A stretch of DNA of 64,000 nucleotides from Chitinophagaceae bacterium. Lineage in GTDB: Bacteria > Bacteroidota > Bacteroidia > Chitinophagales > Chitinophagaceae. The stretch's first letter is position 1; each line of letters opens with the position of its first letter. The stretch covers positions 558,001 through 622,000 of the forward strand of contig JADBXR010000002.1 of assembly GCA_020403425.1 (NCBI GenBank). Reading direction: 5' to 3'. Below the pieces are notes generated by a model. That model saw only the letters and a list, made by a program, of their open reading frames with translations, searched no databases and was not told the DNA's origin. The position numbers and the translations under genes were made by a program. Below, piece after piece: positions 46,644 to 55,175 of this stretch.

Positions 46644-47438
46644 TTATACGGCAACCGGCGCCTTGATAGGTGCATGGTGCTGGTAATTCTCCAACGTAAA
46701 ATCCTCGAACCTGAAACCAAAAATATCTTTCACTTCCGGATTGATCTTCAGGGTGGGCAATGGATAAGGCTCGCGGCTAAGCTGCAGTTTCGCCTGTTCT
46801 ATGTGATTGTTGTACAAATGCACATCACCGAAACTGTGTACAAAGTCACCATATTCCAGGTCGCAGACCTGCGCCACCATCATTGTCAGTAACGCATAGG
46901 AAGCGATGTTGAACGGAACACCCAGGAATACATCTGCGCTGCGCTGGTACAGCTGGCAGCTGAGTTTACCATCGGCTACATAGAACTGGAATAAGGTATG
47001 ACAGGGCATCAATGCCATCTTGGGCAGTTCTGCCACATTCCAGGCGCTTACGATCAGTCTTCTGCTATCCGGTGTTTTTTTGATCTGACTGATGAGATCA
47101 GCGATCTGGTCGATCACCACGCCATCTGCCCCCTGCCAGCTGCGCCATTGTTTTCCATACACCGGCCCAAGGTTCCCATTGGCATCCGCCCATTCGTCCC
47201 AGATAGTTACTTTGTGATCGTTGAGGTATTTGATATTGGTATCACCCTGCAAGAACCAGAGCAATTCGTAAATGATACTTTTCAGGTGCAGCTTTTTGGT
47301 GGTCACCATCGGAAAACCTTTCTGCAGGTCGAACCGCATCTGGTAGCCAAAACAACTGATGGTGCCGGTACCGGTGCGGTCGGTCTTCTGGCTGCCATTT
47401 TCCATAATATGCCTGAGTAGATCCTGGTATTGCTGCAT
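46644..47438 (-). CDS. thyA: thymidylate synthase
   Basis: A 264-residue cytosolic enzyme converting dUMP to dTMP with methylene-THF. Visible features: [19 protein letters not shown], the substrate-binding [20 protein letters not shown] in two parts, GDTNIKYLN, the catalytic cysteine in [38 protein letters not shown] and GDVHLYNNH. The length is that of the standard short form. Start ATG 47438 is preferred to the TTG three codons earlier. It lies immediately upstream of folA, which recycles the dihydrofolate it produces. Confidence 0.97.
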   Translation of the reverse strand: MQQYQDLLRHIMENGSQKTDRTGTGTISCFGYQMRFDLQKGFPMVTTKKLHLKSIIYELLWFLQGDTNIKYLNDHKVTIWDEWADANGNLGPVYGKQWRSWQGADGVVIDQIADLISQIKKTPDSRRLIVSAWNVAELPKMALMPCHTLFQFYVADGKLSCQLYQRSADVFLGVPFNIASYALLTMMVAQVCDLEYGDFVHSFGDVHLYNNHIEQAKLQLSREPYPLPTLKINPEVKDIFGFRFEDFTLENYQHHAPIKAPVAV

Positions 47439-47508
47439 AGGCTGCAAAATACATCCGAAAAAGGATGTAGTAAAGGCGGCACTTCCAGCTGGGGAGAATC
47501 TGTGAATT

Positions 47509-48696
47509 CTATGCCTGTTTCCTGCGCTTGAGTTCCTGGCGGATCAACGAAAGTTCCCGACCAGTCTGGCCGCTGACACTGCTGTTCTCCTGTGCCCGGC
47601 GCATCAGGTATGGGATCACATCCCTGATCGGGCCAAAAGGCAGGTACTTGCTTACATTGAAGCCCTCTTTGGCCAGGTTGAATGTGATATTGTCGCTCAT
47701 ACCATATAACTGCGAAAAATGCACATGCGGATGGTTATGGGGCAAGCCCTTTTCTTCCATCAGCCTGGCCGCAAGCAGATTGCTCTCATCATTATGAGAG
47801 GCCACGATCACAGAGATATCATCAGCATTCTGGATACAGTACCTTACCGATTCATCATAATCACGGTCTGTGGATGCCTTATCTGGCTGGATAGGACTTG
47901 CATAACCGTTATCACGGGCACGCTCCCTTTCTTTCTCCATATAGGCTCCACGTACCAGTTTCATTCCCAGCTTGAATCCTTGCTGTTGTGCGATCTTGTG
48001 TGAGAGTTTGAGAAAATTCAACCGATCGTGACGGTATAACTGGATCGTATTGTACACGATCACTTTCTCTTTGTTGAAGATGCCCATCATTTCGATCGTA
48101 AGCCTGTCCACAGGATCCTGGATCCAGCTTTCTTCCGCATCGATCAGTACGCCGATGTTCTTTTCCGCTGCTGCTTCACAGATGATGTACATACGTTCAC
48201 GAACCCTGTCCCACTCCGCGATCTCCGCTTCATGATCATGGATACCACTACGCAGGCGGGGGGCTTCGTCCAAAGTTTGCAGGAGCCCGAAACGTGCCAG
48301 ACCGGTAACCTTGATACTGATAAAGGGAATATTATGCTGTGTGGCCGCATAATTGATCACACGGATAAATTCGTCGGTGGCACGGTCATAGTTGTCCTCT
48401 CCTTCTTTTCCTTCTACGCCATAATCCAGTATCACCTGTACACCGTATTTTCCCAGCACCGCACCAACGGCAGCGGTTTCTTCAAGGGTTTCGCCCCCGA
48501 CAAACTGTTTGAAAATGGTCTTTCGTATGATACCATGTACCGGCAAACCGGTCTTCATGATGAACGGTGTCAACCGCGTACCTAACTGTACGAACCAGGG
48601 AAATTCCATGGTCTTGAACAGGAAACCAGCAGCCTTCAATTCCGAATCGGATTTGTAGGCAAATGCATTTTCAGTGTTGTCGAAGGAAATATTCAT
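47509..48696 (-). CDS. proline dehydrogenase
   Basis: A 395-residue FAD enzyme oxidising proline to pyrroline-5-carboxylate, of the monofunctional PRODH type. The TIM-barrel shows [84 protein letters not shown] and [14 protein letters not shown], ending [22 protein letters not shown] in two parts. No P5C dehydrogenase domain or gene is adjacent. The start at 48696 ([12 protein letters not shown]) is supported by the near -7 box AACATTTG (48710-48703) ending 6 nt before it. Confidence 0.94.
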   Translation of the reverse strand: MNISFDNTENAFAYKSDSELKAAGFLFKTMEFPWFVQLGTRLTPFIMKTGLPVHGIIRKTIFKQFVGGETLEETAAVGAVLGKYGVQVILDYGVEGKEGEDNYDRATDEFIRVINYAATQHNIPFISIKVTGLARFGLLQTLDEAPRLRSGIHDHEAEIAEWDRVRERMYIICEAAAEKNIGVLIDAEESWIQDPVDRLTIEMMGIFNKEKVIVYNTIQLYRHDRLNFLKLSHKIAQQQGFKLGMKLVRGAYMEKERERARDNGYASPIQPDKASTDRDYDESVRYCIQNADDISVIVASHNDESNLLAARLMEEKGLPHNHPHVHFSQLYGMSDNITFNLAKEGFNVSKYLPFGPIRDVIPYLMRRAQENSSVSGQTGRELSLIRQELKRRKQA

Positions 48697-49089
48697 TACT
48701 AACAAATGTTCGTGATGCGAATATCGGTATGCCAGCGTTAAGGAAAAAAGGTTTTCGGAGAAAGTTGCATTTATTTTCGAAAAAAAATCCATGTTTCCGG
48801 GCCAGCAACCAACCTGCCCACGATCATTTCCAACAGCGGTGCGGGCTACAGTGGTAGCTGCCTTTTCCCTTCCTCAGCGCTCCCGATCCGACCCCTTCCA
48901 GCAAACGTCACAGGAGTAGTTATCAGGAAGCCAGACATACCCTATCTAAGACCTGCTAGTAACTGCTATCGCTGCATGAACCTTCGCTATCCGGGCTTTC
49001 GTAACACAACAGGAATGGGTCTCCGGCAATTTCAGAAAAGAAACACATCCGGATAAGGCAGTATTGGTGATAAAAACGGAAATTTGCAC
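48697..49089. other. 393-bp divergent intergenic region, proline dehydrogenase / dipeptide epimerase
   Basis: Near -7 boxes sit at both ends (AACATTTG at 48710-48703 on the minus strand, GAAATTTG at 49079-49086 on the plus strand). Nothing else was recognised in between: no ORF with family features, no RNA gene, no strong hairpin. Confidence 0.5.
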
Positions 49090-50187
49090 ATGACTATCAC
49101 AAAAACGGAGATCTACAAATACACGATCCCCATGGTGCCTTTTACCATCGCCACCGGTACCATGGCCAATGCACAGAACCTATTAGTGAGGATCCATACC
49201 AGCGAAGGCATCATTGGCGTGGGGGAATGTTCCGCCTTCCCGATGATCGTTGGCGAAACACAGGCCACCTGTTATGAAATGGCCAAAGATTTCGCCACCC
49301 AGTGGAAACACAAAGATGCCGCGGATATTACCGCCAGAATGGAAGAGCTGGACCTGCTGACAGCCGGTAATTTCACTGCCAAAAGCGCTTTTGACCTGGC
49401 ACTCTACGATATTGCTGCCAAAGCTGCTCAGCTACCCCTGTACCAATACCTGGGCGGACAGAAGAAAACGATTGAAAGTGACCTCACCATCGGTATAGGC
49501 ACCCCGGAAGAGATGGCGGCCACTGCCGTGACTTTCGTCGAAAAGAACGTGAAGATCATCAAGGTGAAACTGGGTAAGAAACCCGAGGAAGATATCGAAC
49601 GCATACGCCAGATCCGGAAAGCCATCGGCAACGACACCCGGCTACGCATTGATGCCAACCAGGGCTGGAGTTATGAAGGGGCCGTGAAGGCTTTGACCGC
49701 TTTAGGAGAATTCGATATCCAGTTCTGCGAACAACCCATGCGCCGCTGGAACGACGAACGGTTACCGGAACTATGCAGGATCTCTCCCATACCCATCATG
49801 GCAGATGAAAGTGTGTTTACCCATTACGATGCAGAACGCATTATCCGCAATAAGGCCTGCGCTTCCATCAATATCAAATTTGCCAAAAGCGGGGGCATAC
49901 ACGAAGCCATCAAGATCAATGATGTGGCTGAAAAGAACCAGATTCCCTGCATGATGGGCGGTATGCTGGAAAGCCGGGTGGCATTAACTGCCAAAGTGCA
50001 TTTTGCCATGGCCAAGAACAATGTCAAATTCTATGATCTTGACACCTGCCTGCTGGGACACCTGGCAGATCCTGTTACCGGCGGAGTAACCTATCAGGGT
50101 ATGCAGCTGCTCTTACCGGATGCAATAGGTATCGGTGCCGATGTGGACCCTGCCTATCTCCAAAAACTGGAACAGGTGGTTATTTGA
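49090..50187 (+). CDS. dipeptide epimerase (enolase superfamily, Ala-Glu epimerase type)
   Basis: A 365-residue enolase-superfamily enzyme of the MLE subgroup. The N-terminal capping domain (TGTMANAQNLLVRI, GVGECSAFPMIVGET) is followed by a barrel with the catalytic KxK lysines in IIKVKLGKKPEED. Metal ligands are in RIDANQGW, FCEQPM and IMADES, and the second lysine is in INIKFAKSGG. CMMGGMLESRVAL closes the active site. The family includes L-Ala-D/L-Glu epimerase of murein peptide recycling, which would fit the NamZ-like and LysM genes nearby; specificity is not proven. Start ATG 49090, with a near -7 box ending 3 nt upstream. Confidence 0.92.
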   Translation: MTITKTEIYKYTIPMVPFTIATGTMANAQNLLVRIHTSEGIIGVGECSAFPMIVGETQATCYEMAKDFATQWKHKDAADITARMEELDLLTAGNFTAKSAFDLALYDIAAKAAQLPLYQYLGGQKKTIESDLTIGIGTPEEMAATAVTFVEKNVKIIKVKLGKKPEEDIERIRQIRKAIGNDTRLRIDANQGWSYEGAVKALTALGEFDIQFCEQPMRRWNDERLPELCRISPIPIMADESVFTHYDAERIIRNKACASINIKFAKSGGIHEAIKINDVAEKNQIPCMMGGMLESRVALTAKVHFAMAKNNVKFYDLDTCLLGHLADPVTGGVTYQGMQLLLPDAIGIGADVDPAYLQKLEQVVI

Positions 50188-50199
50188 GGTTTGTGACTG

Positions 50200-50207
50200 T
50201 ATCTTTG
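50200..50207 (+). promoter_or_regulatory. -7 box TATCTTTG of the thioesterase gene
   Basis: Exact TAnnTTTG match 14 nt before the ATG at 50222. It fixes that start and rules out in-frame codons inside the upstream epimerase gene. Confidence 0.55.
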
Positions 50208-50221
50208 CCCAAACTGAATCA

Positions 50222-50737
50222 ATGGAACCCAAGAAAGCAAGTGAGAGTTTTGTGGTTATGAACGAGCTGGTACTGCCCAACGATACCAATACTTTTGGTA
50301 ATCTGATGGGAGGCCGTTTGATGTATTGGATGGATATAGCCGCCGGTATTGCTGCCGGCAGGCATTGCAATACCCCCAGCATGACGGCATCGGTAGATAA
50401 CCTGAGCTTCAAGAACCCCATCAAACTGGGGAATGTGGTACGCATAGAAGCCAAAGTATGCCGGGCTTTCAATACTTCCATGGAGATCCATATACGCGTA
50501 TGGGGTGAGGACCTGCTGCACCAGTATAAATATGAGAGCAACGAGGCCTTCTTCACTTTTGTAGCCCTTGATCCTAACGGAAAACCCCGCAAAGTGCCAC
50601 CCGTGATCCCTGAAACAGAGGAAGAACAGCGCCTGTACGATGGTGCCATGCGCAGAAGGCAGTTGCGCCTGGTACTGGCCGGCAAAATGGACCCACATGA
50701 TGCCAGTGAGCTGAAAGCCATTTTCTTCAAAGATTAG
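50222..50737 (+). CDS. acyl-CoA thioesterase (hotdog fold, ACOT/YciA type)
   Basis: A 171-residue cytosolic enzyme cleaving acyl-CoA to fatty acid and CoA. A single hotdog domain has the family pattern VLPNDTNTFGNLMGGRLMYWMDIAAG in two pieces (NxxGxxxGG), TASVDNLSFKNPIKLGNVVRIEAKV in two pieces and SMEIHIRVWGEDL. A basic helical C-terminal tail follows (YDGAMRRRQLRLVLAG). The gene lies 34 nt after the epimerase gene but has its own promoter and ends in a strong convergent terminator. Confidence 0.92.
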   Translation: MEPKKASESFVVMNELVLPNDTNTFGNLMGGRLMYWMDIAAGIAAGRHCNTPSMTASVDNLSFKNPIKLGNVVRIEAKVCRAFNTSMEIHIRVWGEDLLHQYKYESNEAFFTFVALDPNGKPRKVPPVIPETEEEQRLYDGAMRRRQLRLVLAGKMDPHDASELKAIFFKD

Positions 50738-50758
50738 CCGGACCGGCCCCCCAATAAG

Positions 50759-50808
50759 AACGCCTTTGTGTTTAGCGGGTAGATATTTCCCCGAAACACA
50801 AAGGCGTT
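50759..50808. terminator. bidirectional terminator, thioesterase / acyltransferase
   Basis: A perfect 15-bp stem (50759-50773 with 50794-50808, AACGCCTTTGTGTTT). The loop can pair further through CGGG/CCCG. It lies between convergent genes. Confidence 0.85.
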
Positions 50809-50827
50809 TGATTATCTGTGTAACCCT

Positions 50828-51595
50828 TTATTTATCCAGTAAATGCATGACATGGTGTTTACTTCGGAGCATATAGTTCTTACTCTGTTCAATGGCTTCC
50901 ATCACCTGCTCCAGAATTTCCTCTACCGGCTTACCATAATCGATCACCAGGGGTTCTTTAAAACGGATAGATAACTGTGATCCCCTTTTTTTAAAAGACA
51001 GTCCCTTTTTATTGAACGCTCTCCAGAAACCATTGATCACAACCGGTACCACAACGGGTTGGTTATTCTTGATGATATGGGCAGTACCCTTCCGGCCAGG
51101 TGCAAAAGGTTTGGTGGTTCCCTGCGGGAAAGTGATGACCCAGCTTTTATGCAGGGCCTGGTCAATTTTGCAGGTATCCGACTCATCCCGTTCACGATTG
51201 ATATCCTTTCCCTCGGCCCGCCAGGTCCTTTTTACGGTCAATGCCCCGGCCAACTTGAAGAAGCGACTGACCCAATTACCATTCATGGTTTCTTCAGCTG
51301 CTACAAAATACACATTGGTAAATGGATTCAAGAGATAGTAAGGAATGCCCAACCTGTTCTTTTTCCGCCATTTTACTGCACAGAAAATATGGATGAATGC
51401 GATCACATCCGCAAAATAGGTCTGATGGTTACTTACGAAAAGAACATTTCTCCTGGGGAGATCCCGCAGATGTTCGGTTCCTTCAATACGGATCTTATTG
51501 AACATGGCCAGACCGGGGTAAGTGATCATCCCCACCGATCCGTAGACCAATGACCGAACTATCCTGATGTACTTAAGACGTTCAATTATCTTCAT
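50828..51595 (-). CDS. PlsC-like 1-acyl-glycerol-3-phosphate acyltransferase family protein
   Basis: A 255-residue membrane-associated acyltransferase. The usual HX4D motif appears as NHQTYFAD (H57, D63), which is HX5D, one residue longer. The second motif is FPQGTTKPFAPGRKG in place of FPEGTR. Later strands VVVPVVINGFWRAF and a C-terminal EPLVIDY fit the LPLAT fold. An N-terminal hydrophobic segment lies around residues 12-30. The expected product is phosphatidic acid or a related acyl lipid, but the altered motifs leave substrate and activity open. Start ATG 51595; a TTATTTTG box (51624-51617) 21 nt upstream overlaps the only earlier TTG. Confidence 0.85.
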   Translation of the reverse strand: MKIIERLKYIRIVRSLVYGSVGMITYPGLAMFNKIRIEGTEHLRDLPRRNVLFVSNHQTYFADVIAFIHIFCAVKWRKKNRLGIPYYLLNPFTNVYFVAAEETMNGNWVSRFFKLAGALTVKRTWRAEGKDINRERDESDTCKIDQALHKSWVITFPQGTTKPFAPGRKGTAHIIKNNQPVVVPVVINGFWRAFNKKGLSFKKRGSQLSIRFKEPLVIDYGKPVEEILEQVMEAIEQSKNYMLRSKHHVMHLLDK

Positions 51596-51696
51596 AAGGG
51601 GGTATTGCAAGCTTCGCAAAATAAGGAATTAGCCGATATACAGGGCGATTGTTTAAAAAAAGCGAATCCAGGGAGCCATACTAACCACACGGATAA

Positions 51697-51704
51697 TACA
51701 TTTG
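51697..51704 (+). promoter_or_regulatory. -7 box TACATTTG of the HAD phosphatase gene
   Basis: Exact TAnnTTTG match, 18 nt before the ATG at 51723. The in-frame TTG at 51702 falls inside the box and cannot be the start. Confidence 0.55.
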
Positions 51705-51722
51705 CGGTCTGAAAACAGGTAT

Positions 51723-52385
51723 ATGGAACTGAACACCGTGATTTTTGACATAGACGGCTTACTGATCGACAGCGAACCTCTCTGGAACGAAGCAGCATCG
51801 GAAGTTTTCCGTCAGTATGGCGTTAACCTTACCGAAGAACAATACAAGACCACCACAGGCCTGCGTACCAAAGAGTTCGTTCACTGGTGGTTCTCCTATT
51901 TCAATATTGGTGAAGCAGAACTGGCCAGGGCTGAAAAACAGATCGTATATAGTGTCTTGGACAAAATAGAACGAAAAGGCACCATCATGCCCGGCGTACC
52001 CTATATTTTCGAATTCTTTGCCCGTAAGTCGTTCAGGATCGGATTGGCCACCTCCTCTCCACCGGCCCTGATAGACCTGGTGGTCAAGATGACCGGTATC
52101 GGTAAATACCTGCATGCCACATCATCTGCAGAAAGCCTTCCATACGGCAAACCGCATCCGCAGGTGTACCTGAATTGTGCGGAACAGCTGAATAGTCATC
52201 CAACTGAATGTATCTGTTTTGAAGATTCTTTCAACGGCCTTATCGCCGCCAAATCTGCCCGTATGAAATGCGTGATCGTTCCGCATATCTCGCAGGCCAA
52301 AGAGGAAAAATGGGGTGCAGCTGACCTGAAACTTTCCTCCCTCCAGAATTTCGGCGAATTACACTTCAACCTCCTAAACCCCTAA
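51723..52385 (+). CDS. HAD-family sugar phosphatase (YniC/HxpB-like)
   Basis: A 220-residue cytosolic phosphatase. Motif I is FDIDGLLIDSEPLW with nucleophile D9 and acid D11. Helical cap residues run about 15-90. Motif II is GLATSSPP, motif III is the lysine in YGKPHPQVYL, and motif IV is CFEDSFNGLIAAKSA. This set matches the 2-deoxyglucose-6-phosphate/hexitol phosphatase group; the actual sugar phosphate is not determined. Own promoter, and a convergent terminator after it. Confidence 0.91.
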   Translation: MELNTVIFDIDGLLIDSEPLWNEAASEVFRQYGVNLTEEQYKTTTGLRTKEFVHWWFSYFNIGEAELARAEKQIVYSVLDKIERKGTIMPGVPYIFEFFARKSFRIGLATSSPPALIDLVVKMTGIGKYLHATSSAESLPYGKPHPQVYLNCAEQLNSHPTECICFEDSFNGLIAAKSARMKCVIVPHISQAKEEKWGAADLKLSSLQNFGELHFNLLNP

Positions 52386-52386
52386 A

Positions 52387-52419
52387 TCATCCATTCACTC
52401 ATTCTATCATTCTATCATT
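52387..52419. repeat. degenerate ATTC(A/T)-CTCATT tandem repeat right after a stop codon
   Basis: Units TCCATTCACTCATT, CTATCATT and CTATCATT follow the HAD gene stop by one base. It is related in sequence and placement to the array at 16475-16510. Confidence 0.5.
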
Positions 52420-52423
52420 ACGA

Positions 52424-52458
52424 AAAAACGCCCCTCTGAAAATCAGCGGGGCGTTTTT
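52424..52458. terminator. bidirectional terminator, HAD phosphatase / OmpA-like gene
   Basis: AAAAACGCCCC (52424-52434) pairs with GGGGCGTTTTT (52448-52458), with CTGA/TCAG pairing inside. A-tract and T-tract on either side give a U-tract on both strands. Confidence 0.9.
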
Positions 52459-52479
52459 CTATCAAAAGAATGCCAGCAA

Positions 52480-54009
52480 TTAGTGCTTGCTTCTCAGGTT
52501 TGGATGTGGAGCAGGTACCGTATTCGGACCTTCTTCTGTGGTTCCCTGTAAGTCCACAGTATTGGCATCGCCATCCTGTGCATACACGAACAACAGTCTG
52601 CTTTCAGAAACACCTTGCTTTTCAACCAGGTATTTGATAACAGCGTTTACTCTTTCCCAGCTCAGTTGCTGTGCAGATTTGCTGGAAGCACCGTAACCGA
52701 TCACCTTGATCTTACAGGTAGGGTTAGCGTTCACTTTAGCAGCTACAGAAGCCAGTGCAGTTTGTGCAGCTTTGCTCAGCTTAGCATTGCCTTTGAACTG
52801 GATGCTGGGCAGGTTGCCGATAGCACACTCTTTTTCAGCTGGTTTCCAGTTAGCCATCATGTCTTTGATCTCTTTGCAACATGCTGGTTCAGGACAGCTA
52901 CCAACGCCATCATTGTTTACAGGGAAACAAGCTTTCGGAGTCAGCACTTCCTTGTCTTTGAAATCAGGAACACCATCACCATCGGTATCTTTAGATACAC
53001 CATGGCTGTCAACCGGTGCGCCTTTCGGAGTGTTTGGCTCCAGGTCGAACTGGTCAGTTACGCCATCACCATCTGCATCAGGCAATACCACTTTAGGCAT
53101 TTTCATGTGCTTGGGTGAGTTCAGCTCGCTGTAAACAAAGTTGTTTGGATTGAGCCAGTATAAAGGTTCCACTCTCTTAGACTTGTTACCGATATTGATA
53201 TTCAGTCTTGCACTGGTGTAAGAGTAGAAGTCATTGCTGTTACCACCTTTGTAAGCATCCAGGTAATCATATCCTGGAGCAGTGAAAGTGTATTTCTGCT
53301 CAAGGCCAATGTTCACTTTGTTAGACAGTTTGAAAGCAATACCTGCACCCAGGTTAAGACCATGGAACAGAGAGTAAGCATGACGGTTATTCACGGTTGC
53401 TCCGCCAAAAGTGCTGATGAGCCCAGACTGGCTATTGGCACCATTGGCACCGGTCTGACCGTAGAAAATGTTGTAACCACCAGGTTGTGCACCTGGCAAT
53501 CCTTTGTAAAACACTTCAGCAGCATTCAGGCTGTAACCTGTAACGAGGTAAACATTGGTTTTAGGATTTCCCCTGTAATTACTACCGGCATTCAGTGACG
53601 TAAGTACATCAAAACTCAACTGGTAGGTTTTGTTTTTGTAGTCAACCTGTCCTGTAGCAATACCATAGGCACTAGGAGAACCAGAGTTCCACAGACCGGT
53701 CAGACCAGTTCTGATAGAAAATACATGGCTCAGTGCCTTACGCAAGGTAATGTTAGCACCAAAACCTGTTTTACCGTTCACATCACCCCTGATGGAGCTG
53801 ATACCTGCACCAAATCCCAGTTCCCACTGGTCACGCGGACGTGCCGGGTAAGGGTATTGGTTGTTTAAGAACTCATTGTGCTGGGGCAGATTTTTCACTG
53901 CGATCTTGGAAGTATCCTTCCAATCCCAACCCCAATCTGTTTGAGCTAAGCCGACCGACTGTATCAGAACGATCAGCGCCGCAACTAAAATGTACTTTTT
54001 GCTTGCCAT
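52480..54009 (-). CDS. OmpA family outer-membrane protein with TSP type-3 repeats
   Basis: A 509-residue envelope protein. The signal peptide ends near residue 22 (VGLAQ). A barrel-like N-terminal region (about 60-300) contains alternating aromatic strands (WELGFGAGISSIRGD, FKLSNKVNIGLEQKYTF). Calcium-binding thrombospondin type-3 repeats follow (about 315-380: DADGDGVTDQFDLEPNTPKG, DTDGDGVPDFKD). The C-terminal OmpA peptidoglycan-binding domain (about 400-500) has IKVIGYGASSKSAQQLSWERVNAVIKYL in two pieces. It likely links the outer membrane to the wall. Start ATG 54009 is preferred to codons further upstream because the signal peptide begins MASKKY and the promoter leaves a 54-nt leader. 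Confidence 0.92.
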   Translation of the reverse strand: MASKKYILVAALIVLIQSVGLAQTDWGWDWKDTSKIAVKNLPQHNEFLNNQYPYPARPRDQWELGFGAGISSIRGDVNGKTGFGANITLRKALSHVFSIRTGLTGLWNSGSPSAYGIATGQVDYKNKTYQLSFDVLTSLNAGSNYRGNPKTNVYLVTGYSLNAAEVFYKGLPGAQPGGYNIFYGQTGANGANSQSGLISTFGGATVNNRHAYSLFHGLNLGAGIAFKLSNKVNIGLEQKYTFTAPGYDYLDAYKGGNSNDFYSYTSARLNINIGNKSKRVEPLYWLNPNNFVYSELNSPKHMKMPKVVLPDADGDGVTDQFDLEPNTPKGAPVDSHGVSKDTDGDGVPDFKDKEVLTPKACFPVNNDGVGSCPEPACCKEIKDMMANWKPAEKECAIGNLPSIQFKGNAKLSKAAQTALASVAAKVNANPTCKIKVIGYGASSKSAQQLSWERVNAVIKYLVEKQGVSESRLLFVYAQDGDANTVDLQGTTEEGPNTVPAPHPNLRSKH

Positions 54010-54063
54010 ATAGATATTTATTAGTAAAAGTGAATAATACATTTCTTGGGGGGAGAAACATAG

Positions 54064-54094
54064 CAAAATTATGCATTATGTCTCATTCATGCAA
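54064..54094 (-). promoter_or_regulatory. complete -33/-7 promoter of the OmpA-like gene
   Basis: On the minus strand a TTG (54094-54092) is followed after 20 bp by an exact -7 box TAATTTTG (54071-54064). This is the clearest two-part Bacteroidota promoter in the window, with a leader of about 50 nt, in keeping with an abundant outer-membrane protein. Confidence 0.65.
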
Positions 54095-54212
54095 TTTTTG
54101 GGCCAAAATTATCAGGTATTAATGCTACGTAAAGACCGCAGCAATTCAATTAACGCTGCTTCCAGGGGTTTTATTGCTGATATCAATCTTATATTGCACC
54201 ATATTTCGAACC

Positions 54213-55175
54213 ATGAAATTAGCAAAACAGGTTATCGCAGAGGAACTTAATATGTTCGAATCACACTTTAAAGAAGCTGTGAAAAGCAGGGTTGCACTGC
54301 TGGATAGGGTCATGCAATACATCGTAAAACGGAAAGGAAAGCAGATGCGGCCCATGTTTGTGTTATTAAGCGCCAAGCTGGGCGGAGCTGTAAATGAAAG
54401 CAGTTACCGGGCAGCTTCCCTGGTAGAACTGGTTCATACCGCCACACTGGTGCATGATGATGTGGTGGATGATTCTATGGAGAGAAGGGGGTTCTTCTCC
54501 GTGAACGCGCTCTGGAAAAATAAGATCGCCGTCCTGGTGGGGGATTACCTGCTTGCCAAAGGGTTGCTGTTATCGCTCAACAACAAGGACCATATGGTCC
54601 TGGAGATCCTTACCGATGCTTTCCGGTTAATGAGTGAAGGTGAACTGCTGCAATTCGAAAAATCAAGGAAACTAAACCTTACTGAGGACATATATTACGA
54701 GATCATCAAAGGAAAAACCGCATCATTACTGGCTTCGGCCTGTGCCTCCGGTGCCTCCACCACGTTCAGCAATGCCGAAGATGTGAACCGGATGAAATTA
54801 TTCGGCGAAAAAGTGGGCATGGCGTTCCAGATCAAAGACGATCTTTTTGATTATGGTTCGCAGGATGTGGGGAAACCTACCGGCAATGACATCAAAGAGA
54901 AGAAATTGACCCTGCCTTTGATCTATACACTCAATAATACCTCTCCTGAGATGAGGCGAAAACTGATCCATATCATCAAGAACGACAATACAGACAAACA
55001 TAAGGTGCAGTTTGTACTGGATGAGGTTAACAGGTCAGGCGGTATCCGTTATGCTACTGAAAAAATGTATGCCTACCGCGACGAAGCCCTGGCAGTTCTT
55101 CACCAGTTCCCTGAATCGGATGTACGCAATGCCCTTGAAGAGCTGGTTCGCTACACAACCGACAGAGCCTACTGA
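54213..55175 (+). CDS. polyprenyl diphosphate synthase (trans, long-chain)
   Basis: A 320-residue class I prenyltransferase extending allylic diphosphates with IPP, likely for the menaquinone side chain. The first aspartate-rich motif is LVHDDVVDDSMERRG (82-87) and the second is FQIKDDLFDYGS. GKQMRPMFVLLSAKL (IPP-binding basic residues) and GKPTGNDIKEKKLTLPLIY in two pieces are conserved. Chain length cannot be read with certainty. Start ATG 54213 matches the family. Its stop overlaps the recJ start by one base, so the two genes form an operon. Confidence 0.94.
   Translation: MKLAKQVIAEELNMFESHFKEAVKSRVALLDRVMQYIVKRKGKQMRPMFVLLSAKLGGAVNESSYRAASLVELVHTATLVHDDVVDDSMERRGFFSVNALWKNKIAVLVGDYLLAKGLLLSLNNKDHMVLEILTDAFRLMSEGELLQFEKSRKLNLTEDIYYEIIKGKTASLLASACASGASTTFSNAEDVNRMKLFGEKVGMAFQIKDDLFDYGSQDVGKPTGNDIKEKKLTLPLIYTLNNTSPEMRRKLIHIIKNDNTDKHKVQFVLDEVNRSGGIRYATEKMYAYRDEALAVLHQFPESDVRNALEELVRYTTDRAY

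Noticed and set aside
48697-49089. A structured RNA or tRNA in the 393-bp gap
   Set aside because: No cloverleaf, TPsiC-like arm or long conserved-looking stem was found by eye; the region looks like ordinary intergenic DNA.
54174-54212. Upstream start for the polyprenyl synthase gene
   Set aside because: The extra residues are not part of the family. MKLAKQVIAEEL at 54213 aligns with the usual N-terminus.
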